This document shows, piece by piece, positions 27,027 to 35,993 of a stretch of DNA of 64,000 nucleotides. The stretch lies in contig JADJPQ010000002.1 of assembly GCA_016713175.1 (NCBI GenBank), forward strand, positions 124,001 to 188,000, read 5' to 3'. This DNA comes from Planctomycetota bacterium (GTDB lineage: Bacteria; Planctomycetota; UBA1135; UBA2386). The notes under the pieces were generated by a model. That model had not been told where the DNA came from, did not search any database, and saw only the letters and a program-made list of their open reading frames with translations. The translations under genes were made by a program, and so were the position numbers. Positions within the stretch are counted from its first letter, which is position 1; every line of letters starts with the position of its first letter.

Positions 27027-27871
27027 TGCGCGACCGGGTGCCAGAGGGTCTTGTGCTCGACGAACGGTTCGACCCACAGCAAGGAACGCAGCCGCTGCGG
27101 ATCGCTCCAGTCTCGCGCCGGCAGGTCGCAGAAGCGCACGCGCTTGCAGTTGTCGGCCGCCGCCTGGGTCACCGCGGCCTCCGGCGCGCCGGCCACCAGC
27201 AGGCCATCGAGGTCGCGATGAGCCGCGAACTGCGGCAACAGTTCCGCGCGCAGACCGGCCAGCAGATTGGCCGCCCCGCCCGGGAAGTCGGACGTCGCGA
27301 ACACCTCGCCGAGCGCCAGGCCGGCGAACGGCGCCGTCTCGCTGCACAGCGCGATCACCGTGTTGCCCGCGGCCAACGGCGGCAGGACCAGTGCCAGCAG
27401 TCCGAGCATCGCCGGTCGTGGCGGCGCGACCACGCCGATCACGCCGCACGGTTCGACCGTGGTGAACGCGAAGAACGGCCCCTGCACGGCATTCTGGGCG
27501 CCGAGCAGGCTCTGCAGCTTGTCGGGCAGACCGGCGTACCACGTCGTCAACGCGATCGCCGCGTCGACTTCCTTGCCCGCCGCCGCCGGCTTGCTGCCGC
27601 CCCGACGCAGTTCGTCGATCAGCGCCGCGCGGCGCGTCTGCAGCATCTCGGCCAGCCGATACAGGATCTGCCCGCGCAGATAGCCGCTGCTGCCACTCCA
27701 ACCCGGAAAGGCCGCGCGCGCCGCGACCACCGCATCGCGCAGGTCCTTGCGGCTGCCGCGCGTGACGCTCACGTCGGGTGCGGTCACCGGCTGGAACGAA
27801 CGCCCCGACTCGCTGCGCGGGAACTTGCCGCCGACGAACAGTTTGTAGGTCTTCCGGACCGGGGTGGTCAT
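27023..27871 (-). CDS. Truncated, probably non-catalytic aldehyde dehydrogenase family protein
   Basis: 282 residues from the ATG at 27871-27869 (MTTPVRKTYKLFVGGKFPRS). It aligns by eye with the N-terminal NAD-binding half of ALDHs: QILYRLAEMLQTRRAALIDEL, then VEPCGVIGVVAPPRPAMLG, then PPLAAGNTVIALCSETAP. It stops about where the catalytic domain should begin. The FxxxGQxC cysteine region is absent. Where ELGG with the general-base Glu is expected the sequence reads RFCDLP. Full ALDHs are about 480 residues. It is the first gene of a two-gene operon with deoA. Either a structural partner of a full ALDH encoded elsewhere or a decayed gene. Confidence 0.78.
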   Translation of the reverse strand: MTTPVRKTYKLFVGGKFPRSESGRSFQPVTAPDVSVTRGSRKDLRDAVVAARAAFPGWSGSSGYLRGQILYRLAEMLQTRRAALIDELRRGGSKPAAAGKEVDAAIALTTWYAGLPDKLQSLLGAQNAVQGPFFAFTTVEPCGVIGVVAPPRPAMLGLLALVLPPLAAGNTVIALCSETAPFAGLALGEVFATSDFPGGAANLLAGLRAELLPQFAAHRDLDGLLVAGAPEAAVTQAAADNCKRVRFCDLPARDWSDPQRLRSLLWVEPFVEHKTLWHPVAQ

Positions 27872-27956
27872 GGACCTACTTTGCCAGGAACGGCAGGGCG
27901 CCGCCATGGTCCTGGCGGTTCGCGACGCGGCGGCTTCACCAACCGCATACGAGAGT

Positions 27957-27980
27957 CGATCGGGCCGTGAGGCCCGATCG
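27957..27980 (-). terminator. Hairpin after the M64-type peptidase gene
   Basis: CGATCGGGCC (27957-27966) and GGCCCGATCG (27971-27980) form a perfect 10-bp stem around a four-base loop. It lies ten bases after the stop of the minus-strand peptidase gene. There is no clear U-tract, so it may be a terminator lacking one or a transcript-end stabiliser. Confidence 0.5.
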
Positions 27981-27989
27981 CGCTGCCGA

Positions 27990-30035
27990 CTACCACCAGC
28001 CGTTGGCGTGGAACGGCACGTTGCGGATGTACTTCGGATAGGCCTTCACCAGGCTGAAGCTCGTGCTGTTGCTGCGCAGCAGCCCGAACCAGCTCGGATT
28101 GCGGATGAACAGGTCGACCGCGCCGACGCCGCCGTTGAAGTTGGCGGCCAGCAGCGAGTCCGCGGTGCCGAAGTTCCAGCCACCGATCTGGTTGGTCTGG
28201 TAGGTCGCCGACACCCCGGTGCCCGTCGAACGGAAGATGCCCAGGTACTTCGACGTGTAGTTCGTGGTGTTGAAGGCGACCAGGTCGTCGCGGCCATCGG
28301 CGTTGACATCGGCAACCGTGAACTTGTCGGCGGTCCCCATGTTCCAGCCCGGGACCGCGCCGTTGTAGACCGCGATCGTGCTGAAGCTGGTGCCGTTGCT
28401 GCGCATCATGCCGAGGTAGCGGATCGACCAGTTGGCGCCGTTGAACGTGTAGACGTCGTCGTCACCGTCGTTGTCGAAGTCGCCGACGAAGTGCTGGTCG
28501 TTGGCGCCCATGTTCCAGCCGGCGAACTGGGTGCTGTAGTTGATGGTGTGGGCGATGCCGGTGCCGGTGCTGCGGAACATGCCAAACCACTTCAAGGACC
28601 AGCTGGTGCCGTTGAACGCGCAGATCTCGTCGCGGCCGTCGCCGTTGAAGTCGCCGACGTGATACTTGTCGCCAGCGGCCATCTGCCAGCCGGGCATCGC
28701 GTTGTCGAAGCGGGCGTAGACCTGCAGGCCGGTGCCGGTGGAGCGGTAGAAGCCGATGTACGGCGTGCCCCACGTCGTGTGGTTCCACACCATCAGGTCG
28801 TCCTTGCCGTCGCCGTTCCAGTCGCCGACCAGGAAGCGGTCGCCGGCGCCCATCTGCCAGCTCGGCAGCGAACCGCCGTAGGTCACCAGCGTGGTGAACG
28901 ACGTGCCATTGCTGCGCAGCATGCTGACGCGATTGCCCGGCAGGATCCGGTAGAGATCGTCCTTGCCGTCGCCGTTGAAGTCGCCGACATGCCAGACGAT
29001 GCTGCTGTTCTGGCCCGAGCCGGTGTTGCCCCAGGTCGGCACCAGTTTGGCGCCATCCGACAGGAACAGCTGGAAGCTGTTGCTGTTGTGGATCACGCAG
29101 TCGTCCTTGGCGTCGCCGTTGAAGTCACCGACGTAGGTCCGCGCGAACGACTTGGCCTCGAAGCCATTCAGCGCATCGCGCCACGCCTCGTAGCACACCG
29201 GGCCGAACTCCGGCGAGTTCGACACCATGCGACCGTTCACCGTCGGCCGATACAGGCCGTAGCGCCACTTGCTCGTGCCGGTCGTCGCGCCCTCGAACAG
29301 GCCGACGTCGTTGACCGCGTCGGTCACCGCCGACGTCGCCGTCGGCACCGCGCGGCTGCTCGGGATGTACTTGTTCCACTTGATCAGCGAACGGCTGGTC
29401 TGCGTCGTCAGGTTCGGCCGTGTCGGCTCGGCGCCGGAGTAGGTCGAACTGCCGCCGGTGTACTCGTCACCGAGACCGCCGACCATGTGGCCCATCTCGT
29501 GCGCGCAGGTGCTCCACCCCGATGCGCGCGTCACCACCAGCCGCGAGCCGCCGGCGCAACCGCCGCCGCCGGTCTCGTTCAACACGATGAACACGTATTC
29601 GGCGCTCGGCACCGTCGCGTTCAGCACCGTCTGCACCAGCAGGTTGGTCGCCGGACCGGCCTCCATCCAGCAACGCGACCAGATGCCGCTGTAGCGGTAG
29701 CCGAGCGCGGTGTTGCGGGCCACCGTGACGTTGCCGTTGGCGTCGACCTGGGTGACCCCCGAGTCGGCCGAGTTGACGTTGACGCGCCAGACGTTGAAGC
29801 CGTTCATCGCATCGCGGAACACGTCACGGCTGAACATGCCGGCCATCACGGTGTCGTTGACCCAGGTGTTGTAGGTCGACTGATCGGCGGCGGTGAAGCC
29901 ATCGCCGATGATGACGATGTCCTTCTTGGCGCCGGTGCTGCCGCTGTTCAGCAGCTGGGTGGTGGTGATCTGGGCGGAAAGGCCGGTGGCGCACAAGGCG
30001 GCACCAAGCCACGAGAACATGCTGCGGAAGTTCAT
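27990..30035 (-). CDS. Secreted M64-type metallopeptidase with C-terminal VCBS/FG-GAP repeats
   Basis: 681 residues with signal peptide (MNFRSMFSWLGAALCATGLSAQ). The N-terminal half resembles family M64 (IgA peptidase-like) metzincins: DIVIIGDGFTAADQSTYNTW near residue 40, and the zinc motif HEMGHMVGGLGDEY at 179-192 (His179, Glu180, His183, Asp190). From about 300 to 665 it carries about six VCBS/FG-GAP-type repeats, each with a Ca-binding VGDFNGDGKDD-like loop and a conserved FRSTGTG strand, likely one beta-propeller. It probably cleaves proteins outside the cell, using the propeller for binding. No sorting domain is visible. Confidence 0.88.
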   Translation of the reverse strand: MNFRSMFSWLGAALCATGLSAQITTTQLLNSGSTGAKKDIVIIGDGFTAADQSTYNTWVNDTVMAGMFSRDVFRDAMNGFNVWRVNVNSADSGVTQVDANGNVTVARNTALGYRYSGIWSRCWMEAGPATNLLVQTVLNATVPSAEYVFIVLNETGGGGCAGGSRLVVTRASGWSTCAHEMGHMVGGLGDEYTGGSSTYSGAEPTRPNLTTQTSRSLIKWNKYIPSSRAVPTATSAVTDAVNDVGLFEGATTGTSKWRYGLYRPTVNGRMVSNSPEFGPVCYEAWRDALNGFEAKSFARTYVGDFNGDAKDDCVIHNSNSFQLFLSDGAKLVPTWGNTGSGQNSSIVWHVGDFNGDGKDDLYRILPGNRVSMLRSNGTSFTTLVTYGGSLPSWQMGAGDRFLVGDWNGDGKDDLMVWNHTTWGTPYIGFYRSTGTGLQVYARFDNAMPGWQMAAGDKYHVGDFNGDGRDEICAFNGTSWSLKWFGMFRSTGTGIAHTINYSTQFAGWNMGANDQHFVGDFDNDGDDDVYTFNGANWSIRYLGMMRSNGTSFSTIAVYNGAVPGWNMGTADKFTVADVNADGRDDLVAFNTTNYTSKYLGIFRSTGTGVSATYQTNQIGGWNFGTADSLLAANFNGGVGAVDLFIRNPSWFGLLRSNSTSFSLVKAYPKYIRNVPFHANGWW

Positions 30036-30078
30036 GATCGGAATCTCTGGTTGGAATGCGTTCGGGTGTGGGGAGGAA

Positions 30079-31092
30079 TCACTTGCGCTCGGGGCGCGGG
30101 AACACGAGGGTCTCGCCGGTCAGCGTGGCGAGCGGACGCGCCTTGCCGGCGAACGCGGCGAAGGTGTCGAGCGAGAACTCGGTCGGCAGACCGAGCCCGT
30201 CCTGCACGTGCAGCAACCGCAGCGTTGCCCGGCCGCGAACGGCCGGATCGAGCAGCTGCGCGTCGGCGGCCAGCACGATGCGGGCCTCGTTCAGGCTGGT
30301 GAGCACTGGCCGCCGCCGCGGATCGAGCGGCCGATCGGCGCAGATCGGCTGGATCGCCAGCGGGTCGCGCAGCGAGCCGACGGCCAGCACCTGGCCACCG
30401 ACCTGCAGTTCCCAGATCCAGTCGCCGACGAGCGTCGGCGTCGACACGACCGGACCATCGGCGGCGAACGCGCGTTCGAACGCGACGGTGCCGTCCTTCT
30501 GGACCAGCAGCTGCAGGCACGCGTGCTCTTTGGCCTCGCCGTCCTGCTGCGGATCGAGCGCCGGGCCATCGCCTTCGATCGGATTGCCCGGGATCAGATG
30601 CCCCGCCGGCATCAGCGGACGCCCGCCCGGCGGCGGCACGGCAACCACCGCGGTCGCCTCCGGACGAACCGGCAGATCGGCGCGCACGCCGCTGCCCTGT
30701 TCCATCCGCGGCAACTGCGCGCTCTCCGGCTGCCGCGGCATCGGCTGCGTCGCCACCGGCGCCGGCAGTTCGATGTCGTGGCTGCCGAGATCGAGCTGGA
30801 ACGGCTGGTCGTCGCCGAGCAACGCGGTCAGCGCCGGCACCAGCGGCTGGCCGGTGAACGCGATCGACAGCTTGCGGTCGCGCAGGCCGGGCACGGTCAC
30901 GCGGACGCCGTGGTCTCGGTGCAACACGTCGAGCAGCTGCGACAGCGGCTGGCCTTGCGCCTGCACCGACAACGCGGCGGTCTTCTGGTCGAAACCGACG
31001 ATCAAGGTGTCGGCCTTGCTGCGGTCCTGCCCATGGGCGAGGGCCGCGAGAATCGCCACGGACGTGGCAGAGACGAGGATACGGATGTTCAT
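30079..31092 (-). CDS. Exported protein with STN-like (secretin/TonB short N-terminal) domain
   Basis: 337 residues from the ATG at 31092-31090, signal peptide ending AALAHGQ. Residues about 30-110 look like an STN module: ALSVQAQGQPLSQLLDVLHR, LRDRKLSIAFTGQPLVPAL, and PFQLDLGSHDIELP. The STN module usually binds partners in the periplasm. No secretin pore or TonB barrel follows. A Pro-rich linker (about 115-175) leads to an unknown beta-rich C-terminus. It sits 43 bases upstream of the peptidase gene on the same strand and may be co-transcribed with it. Confidence 0.62.
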   Translation of the reverse strand: MNIRILVSATSVAILAALAHGQDRSKADTLIVGFDQKTAALSVQAQGQPLSQLLDVLHRDHGVRVTVPGLRDRKLSIAFTGQPLVPALTALLGDDQPFQLDLGSHDIELPAPVATQPMPRQPESAQLPRMEQGSGVRADLPVRPEATAVVAVPPPGGRPLMPAGHLIPGNPIEGDGPALDPQQDGEAKEHACLQLLVQKDGTVAFERAFAADGPVVSTPTLVGDWIWELQVGGQVLAVGSLRDPLAIQPICADRPLDPRRRPVLTSLNEARIVLAADAQLLDPAVRGRATLRLLHVQDGLGLPTEFSLDTFAAFAGKARPLATLTGETLVFPRPERK

Positions 31093-31339
31093 GATTGTCC
31101 TTCGTGAAGTGGATGCCGCCGGCTTCGCGCTGCGGGTCGCACCGGCCGGCCGAGGAACAGCGGACCGCGTCGCGCTCGCGTTCGCAGAAATCCTCGGACA
31201 CAAACCGACGTCGGCACCCCACTTGGGCTCACGCAGGGCGCGCGACCGCGTGACCGCGATTTGCCGGTTTTCGCGAACGGCAGGCCGACGGCGCCGCTGT
31301 CCGACGGCAATCAGCGCGCCAATGCCGCGCGCGGCGGCT

Positions 31340-32575
31340 CTACATCTCGTTCGCCAATCGCGGCGGCAGCTCGGCATCGTCGGCGGCGAAGAACGGCGCT
31401 GCCTTGCACCCCATCAGCCGCGCCAGCAGCCCACCCGGCAGCTGCCCGAGCCGATCGTTCCACTCCCGGACGATGTCGTTGTAGAACGACCGCGTGTGCG
31501 CGAGTTTCTCCTCGCAGGCCCACAGCCGCTCGTGCAGATCGCGATACAACGCATCGGTCCGCAGTTCGGGATAGCGCTCGTGCAGCACCAGCACCTGCCG
31601 GCACACCGCCGCCGCTGCACCTTCCGCCGCCACCGTGGCACCGGGTTGTCGCCCGGACCGGATCGCGGTCAGATCGCGCAGCAGCGACTGCTCGTGCGCC
31701 GCGGCCGCCTGCACGACCGCGACCAGGTTGGGCACCAGCGCCGCGCGCACCGCCAGATCGACATCGACCTGCCGGAACGACGCCTGCACCTGCTGGCGCA
31801 GCCGGATCAGCCGGTTCCACGTTCCGACCGCCCAGAACGGCAGCGCCATCAGGACCGCCGCCAGCAGCGCCCAGCCGACGTCGGCGACCGCCAGGCGAAC
31901 GGGTTGCCGGAACCACAGCGCCGCGCCGACGCCGCAGAGGGCCGGCAGCAGCCATGCGCACACGAACGCGATCTGCTCGCCGCGATGCGCCGAACGGACC
32001 CGTTCGTCCGGCGCCTTCCGCGTCAGCAGCAACGGCACCTCGCGCTGCGCCGCGAAGCTGCCATCGTCCTGTTTGACGCCGAGCACCGACACCGCCGCTC
32101 CCACTTCCAGCACGCTGGCGACATGCCGCAGATCGGAACGTTCGTAGACGGTCTGCAACCCCACCATCGCCTCGTTGGTGCAACCGTCGGTGCGGATCAC
32201 GATCCTAGCACCGTCGTCGAGCACGAAGTCGATGGTCTCCGCTTCGTTCCGTTCGGTGCGCCAGCTCCGCGACGTGCGGGTCTTGCCGTCCTTGTCGCGC
32301 GTCACCGTCACGTGCTCCCGCTGCCGCTGGTAGGAGAACGCGACGCACGCGGTGTGAAACCAGGGGCACTGCAGCGGGACCCCGGCATCGACCCTGCCCG
32401 CGAGCCAGGCATCATCGCCCACCGCGAGCGCACGGATCGGCAGCCGCGGGGCACGCGCCTGCACCCAGGTGCGATGGTCCAGCACGCGTACCCGCCACAG
32501 CAGCAGCCAGCCCAGCAGGCCGCCTCCTGCGAGCAGCACCCACGGTCCCGGCTCCGACCACATTGCAGTGCCCAT
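31340..32575 (-). CDS. GIDE-LemA fusion membrane protein
   Basis: 411 residues. There is an N-terminal membrane helix (about 10-28). A domain like bacterial relatives of the GIDE/MUL1 (BAM/GIDE) region covers about 60-190: CPWFHTACVAFSYQRQRE, then SRSWRTERNEAETIDFVLDD. Further hydrophobic segments follow near 205-255. A LemA-like helical domain closes the protein (about 260-400): NRLIRLRQQVQASFRQVDVD, then ALVPNLVAVVQAAAAHEQ and a TRSFYNDIVREWNDRLGQLP end. No RING finger is visible, so ligase activity is not implied. TAGACT on the minus strand (32590-32585) lies nine bases before the ATG. Confidence 0.8.
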   Translation of the reverse strand: MGTAMWSEPGPWVLLAGGGLLGWLLLWRVRVLDHRTWVQARAPRLPIRALAVGDDAWLAGRVDAGVPLQCPWFHTACVAFSYQRQREHVTVTRDKDGKTRTSRSWRTERNEAETIDFVLDDGARIVIRTDGCTNEAMVGLQTVYERSDLRHVASVLEVGAAVSVLGVKQDDGSFAAQREVPLLLTRKAPDERVRSAHRGEQIAFVCAWLLPALCGVGAALWFRQPVRLAVADVGWALLAAVLMALPFWAVGTWNRLIRLRQQVQASFRQVDVDLAVRAALVPNLVAVVQAAAAHEQSLLRDLTAIRSGRQPGATVAAEGAAAAVCRQVLVLHERYPELRTDALYRDLHERLWACEEKLAHTRSFYNDIVREWNDRLGQLPGGLLARLMGCKAAPFFAADDAELPPRLANEM

Positions 32576-32587
32576 CGACGCCGCAGT

Positions 32588-33286
32588 CTACCGGCAACGG
32601 TGGTCCCGATTCAGTTCGTGCACGAACGGCACGAAGCGGACGGACAGCACCTCGCGCACCGACGGCCGGCGCCGTGCATCGAGCGTGATGTCGCACAGCT
32701 GCTGCGCGTCCGGTGGCCCGAGCGGCATCACCAGATGGCCGTGTGGCTGTAGCTGCGCCAGCAAGGCCGGCGGGATCGCTGCGGCACCACAGGTCACGAC
32801 AATGCCATCGTACGGGGCATGCTCGGGCCAGCCCTGCCAGCCGTCGCCGAGCCGGACGAACACGTTGGCGCAACCCAGTTCGTGCGCCAGCGCGGCCGCG
32901 CGTTCGGCCAGTCGCGGCACGACTTCAACCGAACGCACCTCGGCCACCAGGCGGGCCAGCACCGCCGCCTGATAGCCGCTGCCGGTGCCGATCTCGAGGA
33001 TCCGATGCCGCGGCGCCGGTTGCAGCAACGTCGTCATCAGCGCGACGACGAACGGCTGTGACAGCGTCTGGCCGTCGCCGATCGCGAGCGCGGTGTCGTC
33101 GTGTGCGCGTTCCTCCGACGCCCCGGCGGCGAACCGTTCGCGCGGCACGCGCAGCAGCGCGTCGGCGATCCGCGGTGGCAGTACCGCAATACCGGTCCGC
33201 CAGGACGTCGCCGTCAGGTGGCCGGCTATCGTGGCCAGCATCCGTTGGCGTATCGGCGGCACCGGCGGGGTTCGAGGCGCTGTCAC
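32588..33286 (-). CDS. pcm: Protein-L-isoaspartate O-methyltransferase
   Basis: Repairs isoaspartyl residues in damaged proteins using SAM. 232 residues from the GTG at 33286; a later ATG at 33241 would remove residues that match the family's N-terminal helix, so the longer form is preferred. Features: VPRERFAAG, then DDTALAIGDGQTLSQPFVVA (substrate loop), SAM motif HRILEIGTGSGYQAAVLARL, and DGIVVTCGAAAIPPALLAQL. The C-terminal FVPFVHEL end is typical. A 7-bp hairpin (33300-33317) lies just upstream. Confidence 0.92.
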   Translation of the reverse strand: MTAPRTPPVPPIRQRMLATIAGHLTATSWRTGIAVLPPRIADALLRVPRERFAAGASEERAHDDTALAIGDGQTLSQPFVVALMTTLLQPAPRHRILEIGTGSGYQAAVLARLVAEVRSVEVVPRLAERAAALAHELGCANVFVRLGDGWQGWPEHAPYDGIVVTCGAAAIPPALLAQLQPHGHLVMPLGPPDAQQLCDITLDARRRPSVREVLSVRFVPFVHELNRDHRCR

Positions 33287-33299
33287 CTCGGCAACATCG

Positions 33300-33317
33300 G
33301 CCCGGCGGTGGCCGGGC
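33300..33317 (-). terminator. Small GC hairpin between the DUF1579 and pcm genes
   Basis: GCCCGGC (33300-33306) and GCCGGGC (33311-33317) form a perfect stem with a four-base loop, 13 bases before the pcm start and 79 bases after the DUF1579 gene. It may be a terminator or a leader element. There is no U-tract. Confidence 0.25.
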
Positions 33318-33396
33318 GCAACCTCGCCTTCGGACCCGGGTCGCGGCGTGGAGCGCCAACCGCGGCCGCGACGGCCCGCCTTGCCGGCCCCGGTTG

Positions 33397-33954
33397 CTAC
33401 TTGCGCCGGACGTAGGTGACCGTCATCAGCTTGACTTCCTTGCCGTCGGCGCCGGTCTGGAACATCTCGAATACGTTCGTGTTCGCGTCCTTGTGCGTCG
33501 TCACATGCTTGACCTTGACCTTCTGCCCCATCTGGTCGTAGCCGTCGCCGGTCATCGTCAGCGTCTTCGTCTTCTCGTCGTAGCTGCCCTCGGTCACCGT
33601 CAGCCCCGACGACCAGCAGTCGACCCAGGTCGCCACATGCTTGCCCTTGATCGGATCGTAGCCGGTGGTCCCGCGACCCTCGAACGGCATGCCACCGATG
33701 TCGGCCACGAACTGATCGACCAGCCAGAACCCGCCGAGCGTCATCGTGATCGTCGACACGCCCTTGCTCGCCGGCATCCCGGCCATCTCCATCGTCGCGT
33801 CCCACGTGCCGACCATCGCCGCCAGCCGCTGGTGTTCTTTGCCCGGCTTGGGCATTTCACCCTGTTGCCCGGCAGGCGGTTCCTTGCCCTCCTGGGCGCT
33901 GACCACGGGGGCGAGAACGAACGACAATGCGGCTGCGAGCAACGGGAGCTTCAT
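33397..33954 (-). CDS. Exported DUF1579 family protein
   Basis: 185 residues from the ATG at 33954-33952 with signal peptide (MKLPLLAAALSFVLAPVVSAQ). After a short Pro/Gly/Lys linker comes the DUF1579 body: GKEHQRLAAMVGTWDATMEM, GGFWLVDQFVADIGGMPFEG, GTTGYDPIKGKHVATWVDCW. The lipocalin-like beta-barrel family is common in planctomycetes; its ligand or reaction is unknown. Upstream of pcm on the same strand. Confidence 0.85.
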   Translation of the reverse strand: MKLPLLAAALSFVLAPVVSAQEGKEPPAGQQGEMPKPGKEHQRLAAMVGTWDATMEMAGMPASKGVSTITMTLGGFWLVDQFVADIGGMPFEGRGTTGYDPIKGKHVATWVDCWSSGLTVTEGSYDEKTKTLTMTGDGYDQMGQKVKVKHVTTHKDANTNVFEMFQTGADGKEVKLMTVTYVRRK

Positions 33955-34105
33955 GGTGGGTTTCCTGAATGCGAGCCGGCGATCTGCCGGCTGCGGTAGG
34001 CAAGTAGACGAACGTGCGCGCACGGAATCGACAGCCATCCCGACCAGCCAGGCCGCCAGACCACCACGCCGCTAGAATCCCCCGGTCCCCGTCCTGGAGA
34101 ACCCG

Positions 34106-34570
34106 ATGCGCTTCCTACCGCTCGCCACGTCCCTGCTGCTGCTCGGCCCCGTTACCGCCCAGTTCTTCGGCCCGGGCCTGTCCTGGGCAGGCACGTCCGG
34201 CAACGGCACCCGTTCGTTCGTGCCGACCTGCCAGAACCTGCGCGTCACCGCGGTGCCCGGCGAGACCGTCACCCTGACGATCTGGGGCGACCCGCAGGCG
34301 CCGTTCGCGCTGTTCGCGGCCACCAGCGGCAGTCAATGCCTGGTGTTCCCCGGCATCAACAACGGCCTGGTGCTCGACTTCCCGGTCGAGACCGTGCTGT
34401 TCGGCGTGCTGACCCAGCAGTCGCCGTGCCTGGCCTGTCCGCCGGGCATGGAGCCGCTGCAGATCCCGATCCCGAACGGCCTGCCGCCCGGCACCGCGTT
34501 GTCGGTGCAGGCGGCGAGCATCGGCAATCGCGCGCTGGCCTTCACGACGGCGATCACGGCGACGATCTGA
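34106..34570 (+). CDS. Small secreted protein of unknown function
   Basis: 154 residues, signal peptide MRFLPLATSLLLLGPVTAQ. The mature part is beta-rich and Gly/Pro-rich with four cysteines that could form disulfides, and no recognised domain. GGAG about seven bases before the ATG is a fair ribosome binding site. TAGAAT at 34073-34078 is a good -10 candidate. This is one of the few single genes here with a normal leader and Shine-Dalgarno sequence. Confidence 0.78.
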   Translation: MRFLPLATSLLLLGPVTAQFFGPGLSWAGTSGNGTRSFVPTCQNLRVTAVPGETVTLTIWGDPQAPFALFAATSGSQCLVFPGINNGLVLDFPVETVLFGVLTQQSPCLACPPGMEPLQIPIPNGLPPGTALSVQAASIGNRALAFTTAITATI

Positions 34571-34599
34571 GATCGCCGCCGCGACCGCCCGACGCGACC

Positions 34600-35976
34600 T
34601 CAGACCATGAAGCCGAGGTTGCTGCTGGCGAACTGCGACAGCCGCGGGAACAGACCCGCCAGTTCGTTCGATGGCACGCCGAACCACGTCGCCAGCGTCG
34701 CCGCGTACTGTTCGACCGCGGTGGTCGGGATGATGCGTCCGAGCCCGCCGTCGGCCGGCCCGCCGAGCGCCAGATCCGGCATCGTGCCGAAGATCCGGCG
34801 GCCGCGCACCGCGCCGCCCATCACCAGCTGGTTGCCGCCCCAACCGTGGTCGGTGCCGCGCGCATTGCCGGTCAACGTGCGACCGAACTCCGAAAGTGTC
34901 GCCGTCGTCACCTGGCTGGCGACGCCTAGTTCGACCATCGCTGCCTGGAACGCCACCAGCGACTCGCTGAGCGCCGACAGCAGCCGCGGGTGCTGGGTCA
35001 ACTGCTCGTCGTGCGTGTCCCAACCGCCTTCCCTGACGAAGTAGACCTGCCGCGCCGCGCCGAGTTGGGCGCGCACGCCGATCATCCGCGCCACCATCCG
35101 CAACTGCTGGCCGAGCGCGTGCCCGGGGAACGTCGTCGCCAGGGCCGGCGCCGCCTCCAGCGAACCGCGGATCAGCGTATCGAGTTCGATCGCCTGTTCT
35201 TGCAGGTCGGCGAACTGCCGAGCCATCGGATGGCCGTGTTCGGTCGCCAGGATCCGGCGCAGCGCCGCGACGCGCGCCGTGCCGTCGCCACCCCAGTTGC
35301 CGCGGATCGCCGTCGTGCCGAGCTGGTTCATCGTGAACGGCACGACCGTCTGACCGCGCAGCAGCCGCGACGTGCCAGCGACCGAGATCGCCGGCGACAG
35401 CGGCGCGCCGTTGTTCATCGACAGCATCAGATCAGCCATCCGACCGGCCCAGCCGTGCGCGACATCGTCGCGCGCCGACGGCAGTTGCCACAGAGTCGCC
35501 TGATCGCTGTGCGAGAACAGCTGCATCGGTTTCGGCACCGTACCGTTGATGTACTGGGCCTTGGTCATCGGTGCGAGCAACGTGCCGACGTTGCCGACCA
35601 CCGACATCGTGCCAGCCTCGAACAAGGTTCGCAGACCGGGCGCCGCCGGGTGGAAGCCCCACTGCCGGGTATCGGCGCCGCTCTGCGGCGTGATCGCCAG
35701 CAGCGAATTGCGCGTCACGGCCATGCCGCCGCGCGAGACCTGGTAGATCGCGTGACCGGTGGCGTCGCGCGGCACGATCATGTTGAACGAGTCGTTGCCG
35801 CCCTCGAGGAACACCACGACCAGCGCCTTGTAGTCCGGATTCGGCTGCCCGGCGACCGCGGCGACCGCTGCCTCGGTCAGATGGTTGAGGCCGCGCAAGG
35901 TCGGCAGGCAGGCGCCGGCCAGCAACGCCTTGCTCGAGCCGGCCAGCAGATCACGACGTGAGATGCGATGCGACAT
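34600..35976 (-). CDS. DUF1501 family protein with Tat-type signal
   Basis: 458 residues from the ATG at 35976-35974. The N-terminus SHRISRRDLLAGSSKALLAG is a twin-arginine-type signal, so export of a folded protein is inferred. Family features: ALVVVFLEGGNDSFNMIVP (metal-site start of the alkaline-phosphatase-like fold), GGWDTHDEQ, and FGRTLTGNARGTDHGWGGNQ. DUF1501 proteins are encoded next to DUF1800 partners in planctomycetes and many other bacteria, as here (17 bases apart). The reaction is unknown. Confidence 0.93.
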   Translation of the reverse strand: MSHRISRRDLLAGSSKALLAGACLPTLRGLNHLTEAAVAAVAGQPNPDYKALVVVFLEGGNDSFNMIVPRDATGHAIYQVSRGGMAVTRNSLLAITPQSGADTRQWGFHPAAPGLRTLFEAGTMSVVGNVGTLLAPMTKAQYINGTVPKPMQLFSHSDQATLWQLPSARDDVAHGWAGRMADLMLSMNNGAPLSPAISVAGTSRLLRGQTVVPFTMNQLGTTAIRGNWGGDGTARVAALRRILATEHGHPMARQFADLQEQAIELDTLIRGSLEAAPALATTFPGHALGQQLRMVARMIGVRAQLGAARQVYFVREGGWDTHDEQLTQHPRLLSALSESLVAFQAAMVELGVASQVTTATLSEFGRTLTGNARGTDHGWGGNQLVMGGAVRGRRIFGTMPDLALGGPADGGLGRIIPTTAVEQYAATLATWFGVPSNELAGLFPRLSQFASSNLGFMV

Positions 35977-35993
35977 GTGAGTGTTCCCCCTGT

